17,018 nucleotides of DNA, from contig JACZST010000011.1 in assembly GCA_022574065.1 (NCBI GenBank), positions 1-17,018 on the forward strand, given 5' to 3'. The first letter of the stretch is position 1. Each line of letters starts with the position of its first letter. Below are positions 6,969-14,630 of the stretch, piece after piece. Below the pieces are notes generated by a model that was given only the letters and a program-made list of their open reading frames with translations, had not been told where the DNA came from and did no database searches. Made by a program: the position numbers and the translations under genes. This stretch comes from Acidobacteriota bacterium (GTDB lineage Bacteria; Actinomycetota; Acidimicrobiia; Spongiisociales; UBA5794).

Positions 6969-7607
6969 TCAGCCGGTGGCCCAGCCCTCGGCGCTGATGG
7001 GTGCGAGCTCGCTGGTGCTGATCAACGACGCGCCCGTGGCATCAACCGATGAGTCCTCGGTCCATACCCCCGCGGTGATGGCAACGCCGAGACGGCCATG
7101 TCCGGAAGGCCCCCAGGCCACGTAACCGATGATCGCATCCGAGCTTCCGAAATCACCCGAGGTGTACAGGCCCATAGCGCCACCGTCGGCGTTGAGTGTT
7201 CCGTAACGGCTATCAGCGGCGTCGAAGCGAACGCTCTCCCCCGGCTCCAGCGTGCCGGAGAGCTGGTGGTACGAGGGTTGCTGGCACAGCCAGAGCCCAT
7301 CGAGGCTGGCGGTGGCGTCGCTGATGTTGGTGATCTCGACGTAGCCGGCAGTGCCGAAGCCGACCTCGGAGATGGCGAACGTCGCACTCGGTGGACTGAC
7401 CGGATCCTCGGAAGTCGTGGTCGTCGCCTCGGGAGTCGTGGTGGTCGCCTCGGGAGTCGTGGTGGTCGCTCCGGTGGTGGTCGTGACCTCGGAAGTCGTT
7501 GTGGCCTGAGTCGTGGTGGTTTCGGCCTCGCTATCCGAGCTACAGGCTGCGGCGACAAGGGCGAAGGCGACCAAGAGGATGATGAGACTGGTGGAACGAC
7601 GAGACAT
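6969..7607 (-). CDS. Secreted lipoprotein with Thr-rich linker and a lamin-tail-like domain
   Basis: The 212-residue protein starts MSRRSTSLIILLVAFALVAA with a lipobox ending at Cys22, so it should be a lipid-anchored extracytoplasmic protein. Residues of about 27-70 are low-complexity Thr-rich sequence with short repeats (PEATTTT twice, encoded by direct DNA repeats near 7420-7470). The C-terminal part (ISEVGFGTAGYVEITNIS, LDGLWLC, LEPGESVRFDA) resembles lamin-tail (LTD) beta-sandwich domains, in which 'YVEI.N' and 'PGESV.F' recur. AGGGG lies 5 nt before ATG 7607. Its partner or ligand is unknown. It lies upstream of ltrA on the same strand. Confidence 0.82.
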   Translation of the reverse strand: MSRRSTSLIILLVAFALVAAACSSDSEAETTTTQATTTSEVTTTTGATTTTPEATTTTPEATTTTSEDPVSPPSATFAISEVGFGTAGYVEITNISDATASLDGLWLCQQPSYHQLSGTLEPGESVRFDAADSRYGTLNADGGAMGLYTSGDFGSSDAIIGYVAWGPSGHGRLGVAITAGVWTEDSSVDATGASLISTSELAPISAEGWATG

Positions 7608-7832
7608 GGGGACCCCTAGGTTCGGACGACACTGACCACCTCAACGCGGCGCAACGGCAAAGCGTTCCCACAACCACGTGAACATTTCCTTAACGCAGCA
7701 CTTCTGAGGTCCTGGCCGAGGAAGCAAGAAGGCATTGTCGAGCCTGGCCGAAGAGAATCCTTCGAACGCGTCGGGGTCCCGGTCGGCTTCCGGGACCCCA
7801 GCGTTCTCAGGTTATTATTCGGTCTCCTGTGC
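7608..7832. other. Intergenic spacer upstream of the lipoprotein gene
   Basis: This 225-bp gap lies between two minus-strand genes. An 82-codon minus-strand frame over 7616-7864 has no family-like sequence and runs into the end of the neighbouring gene, so I do not call it. The only structure I see is the hairpin at 7773-7799. The promoter of the lipoprotein gene should lie here but I cannot place it. Confidence 0.4.
7773..7799. terminator. Strong GC hairpin, probable terminator of the 7833-8528 gene
   Basis: A perfect 10-bp stem, GGGGTCCCGG (7773-7782) with CCGGGACCCC (7790-7799), closes a 7-nt loop. It lies about 35 nt past the stop codon of the minus-strand membrane-protein gene. No T-run follows on the minus strand, as is common in high-GC actinobacteria. 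Confidence 0.6.
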
Positions 7833-8528
7833 TTAAACCACGCTCGGTTCGGGAATCCGATCATCGATCGCCAGGGTGACGATCTCGTCGCGTCCCGTTC
7901 CGGCCCAGATCAATCCGCCACCGAGCAGCGCGAACGTGATGCCGAGTCCAGCCAGAACTCCGGCAAATGCCAGACCGAGCTGGAGGGTGGAGGCGGTCAC
8001 GGTGCCGACACCGAGCTCGCCGAACAGGCCGTGAACCGTGCTGGTCCATGCCTGTTCGCGAGCCGGGCCCTCGATCGGGTGCCCGCGATCGAAATCCGTC
8101 CAGTAGCGCCCGTCGACCTCGAACTCGTAGGTGCCTGCCGGGAAGAACTCGCCTTGATACTCAGCGTCTTCGGCAAGCACGACGGTCTGGGTGCCGTTGA
8201 GCACGTGGTAGCCGACCGTCGCCATCTGGAACATGTACTCCGAGGCGGTGTTGACCAGTGGATCGTCCGGATCGAGATCCGACTCGACCACCGGGTAACC
8301 CCACTCGTCGGTGAGCAACGTCATGATCGCATCGGCACCTTCGGTGGTGCCCCGATCGACGAGCTCGCCGTCCTCGTTGTAGCTGAGGGTCACGTTCTGT
8401 GCCTCGCTGAAGGCCTGGAGGGAGTCATATCCGTCCTGGACTTGCAGGTAGGCGTACCCACCGGCAAGCACGAAACCCAGGCCGAACACGGCAAGCACGA
8501 TTCCGATGATTTGCAGTCGCTTTGACAT
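7833..8528 (-). CDS. Two-TM membrane protein of unknown function
   Basis: The 231-residue protein has an N-terminal TM segment (LQIIGIVLAVFGLGFVLAGG, about residues 5-24), an acidic outer domain of some 140 residues (TSEYMFQMATVGYHVLNG-like stretch beginning NTASEYM, then QTVVLAEDAEYQGEFFPAGTY), and a C-terminal TM pair-like hydrophobic stretch (LQLGLAFAGVLAGLGITFAL then LLGGGLIWAG). It ends in a short cytoplasmic tail. I do not recognise a named family. ATG 8528 has AGGAG at 6 nt; the adjacent GTG 8531 would be too close. A promoter and a perfect palindromic operator lie directly upstream, so control by a redox or cAMP-type regulator is likely. Confidence 0.75.
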   Translation of the reverse strand: MSKRLQIIGIVLAVFGLGFVLAGGYAYLQVQDGYDSLQAFSEAQNVTLSYNEDGELVDRGTTEGADAIMTLLTDEWGYPVVESDLDPDDPLVNTASEYMFQMATVGYHVLNGTQTVVLAEDAEYQGEFFPAGTYEFEVDGRYWTDFDRGHPIEGPAREQAWTSTVHGLFGELGVGTVTASTLQLGLAFAGVLAGLGITFALLGGGLIWAGTGRDEIVTLAIDDRIPEPSVV

Positions 8529-8547
8529 CACAATCTCCTATTCATAA

Positions 8548-8565
8548 TTGTGAACAATTTCACAA
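8548..8565. promoter_or_regulatory. Perfect TTGTGAA-N4-TTCACAA operator (Rex-like; also fits CRP/FNR)
   Basis: The 18-bp palindrome TTGTGAACAATTTCACAA matches the known operator form of the NADH/NAD+-sensing repressor Rex (TTGTGAA-N4-TTCACAA). The inner 16 bp also match the CRP/FNR form TGTGA-N6-TCACA, so the regulator cannot be fixed from sequence alone. It covers the -10 region and the likely transcription start of the minus-strand membrane-protein gene, which fits repression. Confidence 0.65.
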
Positions 8566-8586
8566 GAGCACGGTATGACAGGTCAA
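8557..8586 (-). promoter_or_regulatory. Candidate promoter of the 7833-8528 gene
   Basis: On the minus strand there is a -35 TTGACC (8586-8581), an 18-nt spacer and a -10 TGAAAT (8562-8557). The -10 lies inside the palindrome at 8548-8565. The predicted transcript would start near 8550, leaving a leader of about 22 nt that contains the AGGAG ribosome site. Confidence 0.4.
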
Positions 8587-9169
8587 AGCGTGCCGGTAGG
8601 GTCGTTGGTCCCATCCGGTACAGCGTTGCTGACCCAACGCCGGGCCGCCCGTACTGGAGTTGTGGCCTCGAAGGGTTGCGTGCTAGTAGAAGGAGTAGGT
8701 CGTGAAGCCAACTGGGTCCGGCACCAGAGGCTCGTCAGGTGAACGACGCCAATGCCTGACACTTCCGGGATGAGTTAGGCCGACTTTCCGAAGCTGCTCA
8801 TGGACCCGGGCGAGCGCCCGGCGGAACCAATTCGGCCGCAGGACCCACGACAAGGATCCAGCAGGATCGTCTGGGTGCTGTCACCAGCGCCTACGAGCGC
8901 GATCACCGGCTCAACCCGATCGAGGGCCGCATTCTTGATGTTTCTGAAGCTCCTGAAAGTCAGGCACGAACGATCGCCACGAGGAACGTGGAATCGGCAT
9001 CCAGCTCGTCGGCTAGTCGCTTTCCGAGGAGGCTTGCTGGTCGCCTCGGTAGACGTCGTTGCGGGTTTGTGGCTGAGGAATCTCCGTTTTGCGGCAAGGA
9101 TCGCTCCCCTCAGAGAGCCGGATGGGGGGTGGCTACGATGGCAGGCTCCGACCGGGAAAGGTAGGGAGG
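8566..9169. other. About 600 bp with no recognised gene
   Basis: Frames here are open in places but give arginine- and proline-rich sequence that looks like no family. One 23-codon frame (8702-8773, plus) starts with GTG six bases after a perfect AAGGAG and could be a leader peptide or a decayed start. I see no mobile-element or RNA signal. The promoter of the downstream kinase gene should lie here. Confidence 0.4.
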
Positions 9170-10879
9170 ATGCGTCCCCTGACGGTGCGATGGCAGCGAC
9201 GCAACCAGGCGTGGAACCGGCGGCAGCGGTGGAAACGCGAACGCCAGATCGTTAGCGCTCTGGTGCGCCACGGTCTCGGCTTGACGCTGGTCCAGACCGG
9301 GATGGGATGGTTACTGCCGTTCCAGCGGGGACTGTTGAGCCACCCGCGTCGTGACGAACCCTATTCGGGTCCGGAGCATCTCCGGATGGCGTTCGAGGAT
9401 CTGGGCCCGACCTTCATCAAGCTGGCCCAGATCCTCAGCACCCGCGGCGATTTGATCGGGGCCGAGTACGCATCGGAGCTCGCCCGACTCCAGAGCGGCG
9501 TACCACCGGTTCCGTTCCCGGACATGGCCCTGGTCCTCGACGCCGAGCTCCCGGTGCCTCGCGACGAGGTGTTTGCGACATTCGATACCGATCCCATTGG
9601 ATCTGGTTCCATCGGGCAGGTCTACCGGGCAACGCTGCACAGCGGCGAAGCCGTCGTGGTCAAGATCCAAAAGCCGGAAACGCGTGCAACGGTCGAGATG
9701 GACCTCGCCATCCTGCACCGCTGGATCCGACGCCGCACCTCCCGGGACTCCGCAGATACGTTTTACGACGTTGAGGGCTTCTTCGAGGAGTTCGCCTTCA
9801 CGTTGCGGAATGAGCTCGACTACACCAACGAGGGCGACAACGCCGACCGTATCAGAGGCATCCACCGCGACGACGCCGCCGTGTTCATCCCGACGATCTA
9901 CTGGGACTATTCGACGTCGCGAGTACTCGTCATGGACGAGGTCCGGGGCACCGACTTTGCCGACGTCGCCCTCGACACCCGCCTGACACCTGATGATCGC
10001 CATCGCCTCGCCATGGTGGCGCTACACACCGCCTTCACCCAGATCTTCCGAGAAGGCTTCTTTCATGCAGACCCGCATCCCGGCAACTTCATCGTTACCG
10101 AGGACCTCCGGATCGGGCTCATCGACTTCGGGATGGTCGGCACCCTCACCGAACGCCAACGCGAGCACTTCCTCGACTTCGCCTACTCGATGGCCTCAGG
10201 TGACACTGAAGGGATACTCGACGCCCTCTGGGCCCTGGGTGTCACCGAACCCGAGGCTCACCGAAGCGGCGTCGCCCGCGACCTCGACCACCTGTTCTAT
10301 CGTGTCGGAGACAGGTCCTTCGAGGACCTCGCCGCCGGTGACATGGTCGGTGAGCTGATGCGGATCGCCCATCGGCATCAGCTCCAATTCCCGGCCAGCC
10401 TGGCTCTCCTGTTCAAGGTACTCGCCATGCTCGAAAGCGCCGCGGTACTCGTCGACCCGGATTTCTTGTTCTTCCAGGCTCTCGAACCCGAGTTGGCGGC
10501 GTTCCTCAAGGAGAGAACCTCGCCGACGACGGTTCTACGCCGCGTCGGACGGGACGCACTCGATATGGTCAGACTCTTCGAGGGTCTCCCCCATCGAGTG
10601 GACAGGCTTCTCCAACGACTCGAAACCGGCGACCTCGAACTCGCAACTCGCGAGCGCGGCCGGGAATTAGAGGCGAAGGGGCTCCACCGCGCGGTCAACC
10701 GGCTAGCGCTGGCAATCGCCGTCACCCTGTTCCTCGTCGCGGCCGGTGTCTATGTGCTCGCGGTCGAAGTGGCAGAGACCGGATCGAGCCGGCTCGCATA
10801 CCTCCGAGTCCTCCTCGCCGCCGGTGGAGTCTTTCTCGCCGTGCTCGGTGCTCGGATCTGGTGGACGCGTAACCGCTGA
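9170..10879 (+). CDS. UbiB/ABC1 (AarF)-family atypical kinase, membrane-anchored
   Basis: The 569-residue protein belongs to the ABC1/ADCK/UbiB atypical kinase family, linked in many organisms to isoprenoid-quinone or other lipid metabolism. Motifs from the chosen ATG: FIKLAQILSTRGDL (Lys84), nucleotide loop DPIGSGSIGQVYRAT, VVVKIQKPE with the ATP-binding Lys, FFHADPHPGNF with the catalytic Asp/Asn, and IGLIDFGMVG with the metal-binding Asp. Two TM segments end the protein (LALAIAVTLFLVAAGVYVL and LRVLLAAGGVFLAVLGA). The signature KxGQ reads KLAQ here, a Gly-to-Ala change. ATG 9170 is preceded by AGGGAGG directly against it and AAAGG a little further up; the frame is open further upstream, so the start is not certain. 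Confidence 0.9.
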   Translation: MRPLTVRWQRRNQAWNRRQRWKRERQIVSALVRHGLGLTLVQTGMGWLLPFQRGLLSHPRRDEPYSGPEHLRMAFEDLGPTFIKLAQILSTRGDLIGAEYASELARLQSGVPPVPFPDMALVLDAELPVPRDEVFATFDTDPIGSGSIGQVYRATLHSGEAVVVKIQKPETRATVEMDLAILHRWIRRRTSRDSADTFYDVEGFFEEFAFTLRNELDYTNEGDNADRIRGIHRDDAAVFIPTIYWDYSTSRVLVMDEVRGTDFADVALDTRLTPDDRHRLAMVALHTAFTQIFREGFFHADPHPGNFIVTEDLRIGLIDFGMVGTLTERQREHFLDFAYSMASGDTEGILDALWALGVTEPEAHRSGVARDLDHLFYRVGDRSFEDLAAGDMVGELMRIAHRHQLQFPASLALLFKVLAMLESAAVLVDPDFLFFQALEPELAAFLKERTSPTTVLRRVGRDALDMVRLFEGLPHRVDRLLQRLETGDLELATRERGRELEAKGLHRAVNRLALAIAVTLFLVAAGVYVLAVEVAETGSSRLAYLRVLLAAGGVFLAVLGARIWWTRNR

Positions 10880-11462
10880 ACACCCACCCGGTCCGTCGCT
10901 TCGGAAGAGGCCCGCACCCGGTCGAGACAGCTGCGTGGTTCTCGTCGGTACACGAAAATGCACCGCCCCCGAGTGCTCCGGTGGGCCTTGCAGCGGCGAG
11001 CGGAAACGCCGACGCCGGTGGCTTGTTCGTCGGGTACGTCCCGGCCTACCTGGCGGCCAAACCGCTTCTTCCTGGTCAGTTCCTTCCTGGTGACTCGACC
11101 ATACGCCTTCCAGTCGGCTCGAAAGTCAAGCCCTCTCTTCCTCTTCAGCCGAGGTGGGCAGCAGGCCCGGAGAACACCACCATCACCCGTGAGCACCGAC
11201 AGCGCAATCGGCCGGTGTTGTTGACGGTGGCGGGTTCCTCCCTTCTGACTGAGCGCGCACAACGATGAGGGCGATCACACCTCCGATCCGCAGCGAGCGA
11301 GCGGGTCGGCGCCCAGCGATCACAGTGGTGCGGGCCGGCCGTGCCGAGTTCGCCACCGTAGAGTCCGACGCGCCGAGGAACCGACCGGTGAGAAGACCCG
11401 AGGATGACCACCACACACGAATCGTCATTCGGCTGTAGATACCCGGCCCCTGAGCCACGACC
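10880..11462. other. Intergenic stretch with nothing recognised
   Basis: This is 583 bp between two plus-strand genes. Several frames are open on both strands but their translations are Arg/Pro/Ser-rich with no family pattern and no ribosome site. I found no repeat, RNA or clear terminator. Confidence 0.4.
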
Positions 11463-12833
11463 ATGAACAGCATGGACCATGGCATGTCGGGCGCGGAGGG
11501 TGGTGCTCCCGAGGACGAGGCCGAGAGCCTGAGCCTCTTTGGTGCCGTGGCGCTCGGCACCGGGGTGATGATCGGAGCCGGCATCTTTGCCCTGACCGGC
11601 CAGGTCGCGGCCCTCGCCGGCGACCTGTTCCCCGTCGCCTTTATCGCCGCCGGCGTCGTCGTGTCGTTCAGCGCCTACTCCTACGTGAAACTGTCCAACG
11701 CGTTCCCCTCATCGGGTGGAATCGCCATGTTCCTCCGCGAGGCGTACGGCCTCGGCATGGCGACCGGTGTCTTTTCCCTGTTCATGTACGTCTCGATGGT
11801 CATCAGCGAGAGCCTCGTGGCCCGCACCTTCGGCGCCTATCTCCTCCAGATCGTCCCTCTCGAGCCCACAACCTTCTGGGTGCCCGCTCTCGGTGTCGCC
11901 CTGCTCGCTGCCGCCTTCCTGGTCAACATCGCCGGCAACCGCACCGTCCAGGCCTCCCAAGGCGCCATGGCCGCCATCAAGATCGGCGGACTCGCGGTCT
12001 TCGCCATCGTGGGGCTGTGGTTCGTCAATGCCGACAATTTCACCAACGGGTCACAAGGTGCGGAGACGCTCTCCTCCGGGGGGTTCCTGGCTGCGGTGGC
12101 ACTGGCCATCCTCGCTTACAAGGGGTTCACCACGATCACCAACAGCGGTGGCGAGATCGTCGACCCGCACCGCAACACCGGGCGGGCGATCATCATCTCG
12201 ATCGCGATCAGCGGTGTCCTTTACGTCGCGATTTCGTTGACCGTCGCCGGCAACCTCACTCTCACCGAAATCATCGCCGCCGAGAATTTCGCCCTCGCCA
12301 AGGCTGCACGACCCGCCTTCGGCGACGCCGGGCTCTGGTTCACCGTCGGCCTGGCTCTGGTTGCCACCGCTTCGGGAGTCATGGCCAGCGTCTTCGCCGC
12401 CTCCCGGATGCTGGCGATGCTCACCCGCATGAACCAAGTTCCTCACCGCCACTTCAGGCTGCCGGGCACGGTTCGCACCCACGCCATGGTCTACACGGTC
12501 GCGTTCGCCATGGCGCTGACGATCCTCTTTGATCTGCGGCGGATCGCTGCGCTCGGCGCGATCTTCTATCTCATCATGGACATCGCCATCCATTGGGGGA
12601 TCCTCCGCCACCTCCGATCCCGTATCGACGTGCGCCCTGCCATCGTGGCCACGGCCATCGTCCTCGACGTCATCGTCCTGGCCGCCTTCCTATGGGTCAA
12701 AGGGTCCGAAGACACACTGGTCCTCTTCGCTTCCGCCGCCGGCATCGTCCTCATCGTTGCCGGGGAACGGCTCTTCATGCGGTCCCACACCGACGCCGAC
12801 GGCACCATGCACATGGGCGACATGGAAATGTGA
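11463..12833 (+). CDS. APC-family amino-acid/polyamine-type permease with His/Met-rich ends
   Basis: The 456-residue protein is a secondary transporter of the amino acid-polyamine-organocation superfamily with about twelve hydrophobic segments. The first TM carries the family signature GTGVMIGAGIFALTGQ (about residues 32-47), and later segments include SSGGIAMFLREAYG, NIAGNRTVQASQGAMAAIKI and AILAYKGFTTITNSGGEI, all APC landmarks. The substrate cannot be read from the sequence. Both ends are unusual: the N-terminus is MNSMDHGMSG and the C-terminus MRSHTDADGTMHMGDMEM, rich in Met and His as in metal-binding tails. ATG 11463 has no clear ribosome site; ATG 11472 and 11484 are alternatives. No partner gene is adjacent. 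Confidence 0.88.
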   Translation: MNSMDHGMSGAEGGAPEDEAESLSLFGAVALGTGVMIGAGIFALTGQVAALAGDLFPVAFIAAGVVVSFSAYSYVKLSNAFPSSGGIAMFLREAYGLGMATGVFSLFMYVSMVISESLVARTFGAYLLQIVPLEPTTFWVPALGVALLAAAFLVNIAGNRTVQASQGAMAAIKIGGLAVFAIVGLWFVNADNFTNGSQGAETLSSGGFLAAVALAILAYKGFTTITNSGGEIVDPHRNTGRAIIISIAISGVLYVAISLTVAGNLTLTEIIAAENFALAKAARPAFGDAGLWFTVGLALVATASGVMASVFAASRMLAMLTRMNQVPHRHFRLPGTVRTHAMVYTVAFAMALTILFDLRRIAALGAIFYLIMDIAIHWGILRHLRSRIDVRPAIVATAIVLDVIVLAAFLWVKGSEDTLVLFASAAGIVLIVAGERLFMRSHTDADGTMHMGDMEM

Positions 12834-13364
12834 GCCATTGAGGCCGCGGGATCTCGAGTCGACCTACACCGCCTCGTCACCCAGCCCCTGGCGCATCGTC
12901 ATCCCCCTACTGGCCGACTCACGCACGTTCGCACAGCCGTCCGTGGCCGAGAAGACCCATCGCAAATCGCTCTACGTGAACACCCGCGGTGGTGGCGTAC
13001 GCCCTACGTGCAGTGTCATGTGGCCCTATCGCCGCCTTGCCAGCCGAACAGCCGGCCGACAATTCGTGAGAGGTCGACGACGATGTGCTCGTCGCCAGCG
13101 CGCGTGGCCGGACTTGCATCCTAATTGCCGGCTCTTCCGCTCGGCCACCCCCGGCCAAAACCCCCTTGACAACCAAACACGCCTCGATATGGGTGGCTGG
13201 CCGGTTCGAGCGATGTGGCTCGGTAGCAAGTGATCGGATGCGTTCCTGGGCACGGCCGCCGAGGCGTTCTCGCAGCTACACGTGGGTCAGCCCGCCGAAG
13301 GTAGCGAAAGCCTCTACCCGGGCCTGGTGAACCGAGCGACGATGGGGTCGACAAGGAGGTGTCG
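12834..13364. other. About 530 bp without a recognisable gene
   Basis: A plus-strand frame across this stretch includes WRIVIPLLADSRTF, weakly like the start of a universal-stress-protein domain, but it breaks down at once and I do not call it. A possible promoter (TTGACA at 13166-13171, 16 bp, TATGGG at 13188-13193) points toward the small ORF at 13365. Nothing else stands out. Confidence 0.35.
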
Positions 13365-13487
13365 ATGCCTTTGACCAGCATGGGGAAGTGGGCCGGTCGG
13401 CTCCTGGCTCTGTCGGCTGGGTTCTTTACCGTTTTCTTCGGCCTCGTGGCGACGGGCCAACGCGGGGCCACTGTTTGGTGTAGTTAG
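13365..13487 (+). CDS. Small single-TM ORF, probably truncated
   Basis: This 40-codon frame reads MPLTSMGKWAGRLLALSAGF then FTVFFGLVATGQ and ends WCS at a TAG. A near-perfect ribosome site, AAGGAGG, lies five bases before the ATG. The 'K W . . R L L A L . . G F F T . F F G L' opening is like that of longer small membrane proteins in actinobacteria that continue with more TM segments, so this may be a truncated copy that keeps its start signals. Translation is plausible but the function is unknown. Confidence 0.45.
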   Translation: MPLTSMGKWAGRLLALSAGFFTVFFGLVATGQRGATVWCS

Positions 13488-13564
13488 CTTCGCCTAGCTC
13501 GACCACCACGAAGGATTCTCATTGCTCATTCGTCGCCTTCAAAGTTAGGTCAACAGGCCCTTCC

Positions 13565-13843
13565 TCATGATGCCGTTCCCGATTTTGCCTCCAGGTCGAG
13601 GGCCTCTTGCCCGGCGGCGCTGCCGCCCTTCTCGAGGAGCTCGAGAATCCGCAGGGCGTTCTCCTTGGTGGTGGCCACGTTGTCGAACATGACCCGAGGC
13701 GGGAAGTCCTCGGGCATCGCCTCCATCCGCTCTTGCATCTTCTCCCCCATCGTGCGACGAGGCCCGGCCGACTGGCGCTTCCACACCACCATCACCGCGA
13801 GCGCCACGCCGCACGCCAGCACCAACACCGCCAGTTTCTTCAT
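13565..13843 (-). CDS. Small membrane-anchored protein of unknown function
   Basis: The 92-residue protein has one N-terminal TM/signal-anchor (MKKLAVLVLACGVALAVMVV) and a soluble tail with GEKMQERMEAMPEDFPPRVM and a helical segment ENALRILELLEKGG. The ATG at 13843 is chosen because AGGAG lies five bases upstream; a frame extension to 13870 has no such site. I recognise no named family. It is divergent from the SHOCT gene across 167 bp, with a strong inverted repeat in between. Confidence 0.65.
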   Translation of the reverse strand: MKKLAVLVLACGVALAVMVVWKRQSAGPRRTMGEKMQERMEAMPEDFPPRVMFDNVATTKENALRILELLEKGGSAAGQEALDLEAKSGTAS

Positions 13844-13871
13844 GTCACTCCTCGTCGTCGACAGTCCCACT

Positions 13872-13893
13872 CCGTCTCAGTGTATTGAGACGG
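13872..13893. promoter_or_regulatory. 22-bp inverted repeat between divergent genes, candidate operator
   Basis: CCGTCTCA (13872-13879), a six-base spacer, then TGAGACGG (13886-13893): a perfect 8-bp inverted repeat. It lies 28 bp before the minus-strand ATG at 13843 and about 117 bp before the plus-strand SHOCT gene. Its size and place suit a dimeric repressor. I cannot name the regulator. Confidence 0.45.
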
Positions 13894-14010
13894 TCGCCGC
13901 GTCGCTTCCCTTCGGCGCTGACTGTTGGGTGCACGGCTGTGGCCAACCCGAGAACAGGCATACCATCAGCAGTGACGCACACAAAGCTGCCAAGAAAGGA
14001 GTTCGAGAGG

Positions 14011-14235
14011 ATGTGGGGATGGGATCCGGGCGCCGGATGGATAGTGCTGATGTTGCTGATGATGGCCCTGTTTTGGGGAGGAACGATCCTTCTCATCATC
14101 TGGGGGGTCCGACAGTTCACCGGGAGCAGCGGACAGCGTGACAGCCGCGCCCTGGAGATCCTCGAAGAACGGTACGCCCGAGGCGACATCGACCGCGAAG
14201 AGTTCGAATCGCGACGCCAGGACCTGAGGCGCTGA
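14011..14235 (+). CDS. SHOCT-domain small membrane protein
   Basis: The 74-residue protein starts MWGWDPGAGWIVLMLLMMAL, has one TM helix (about residues 9-33) and ends with a SHOCT domain, DSRALEILEERYARGDIDRE followed by EFESRRQDL. SHOCT (short C-terminal) domains are found in many small bacterial membrane proteins; the molecular role is unclear. AAAGGAG lies about 9 nt before the ATG. The open frame continues upstream to 13885, but that part lacks family-like sequence. Such proteins often sit in heavy-metal and stress islands, which suits the cupredoxin remnant just downstream. Confidence 0.85.
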   Translation: MWGWDPGAGWIVLMLLMMALFWGGTILLIIWGVRQFTGSSGQRDSRALEILEERYARGDIDREEFESRRQDLRR

Positions 14236-14298
14236 TCGCGAGGTGCGAGAGGCACGCCTCCTCCGGTCCGGTCTAACCCTCATCACCGTTGCGCTACC

Positions 14299-14539
14299 AG
14301 GAGCCATCATCACGACCTCACAATCCCAGAACTCGGATTCCGAATCGTCGCCACCGCCGGCCAACGGGCCACAGGCGGGCTCGTCCCCGACCGCCCGGGC
14401 ACCTATGCGTTCCAGTGTTCGATCCGCCCAAGCCGGTATGACCGGCACCCTCGTCGTCAACCGGCACCGTAAACCGGTGACGGAAAAAGGCGCAGGGCTT
14501 GTAGAGGCCCCACGCAGTCACGCCCGAAGCCACGCATAA
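14299..14539 (+). pseudogene. Frameshifted cupredoxin-like (blue copper) remnant
   Basis: One frame reads SHHHDLTIPELGFRIVATAG then LVPDRPGTYAFQCSIRPSR, the pattern of a plastocyanin-like copper protein (ligand His, then PGTY-F-CS). After one extra base near 14437 the frame switches to MTGTLVVNRH, the family end with the Met ligand. The usual second His of C-S-I-H is Arg here (codon 14425). No good start is visible upstream. Frameshift, lost ligand and missing start together indicate a decayed gene. A sequencing error could explain the shift but not the Arg. Confidence 0.6.
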
Positions 14540-14630
14540 TCACGCAAACGTCGCCACTCCAAACCCCTACGAGCCAGCCGGGAACCGGCAATATCTAGCG
14601 GTCTGCAGAAGCGCTCGGGACTGTCCCCGA

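Noticed and set aside
7616..7864. 82-codon minus-strand gene
   Set aside because: No family pattern; it overlaps the end of the neighbouring gene and the hairpin at 7773-7799.
8548..8565. LacI/lac-type operator
   Set aside because: TTGTGA-like halves resemble lacO only in part; the full symmetry and spacing fit Rex or CRP/FNR and no sugar gene is near.
8800..9255. 151-codon plus-strand ORF upstream of the kinase
   Set aside because: Arg/Pro-rich translation without domain pattern, no ribosome site, and it overlaps the kinase start in another frame.
10750..11262. 170-codon minus-strand ORF
   Set aside because: It overlaps the 3' end of the kinase gene and has low-information, Arg-rich sequence typical of a shadow frame in GC-rich DNA.
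12840..12990. Universal stress protein fused or adjacent to the permease
   Set aside because: Only WRIVIPLLADS is reminiscent of a Usp start; the following sequence does not match and the frame becomes Arg-rich.
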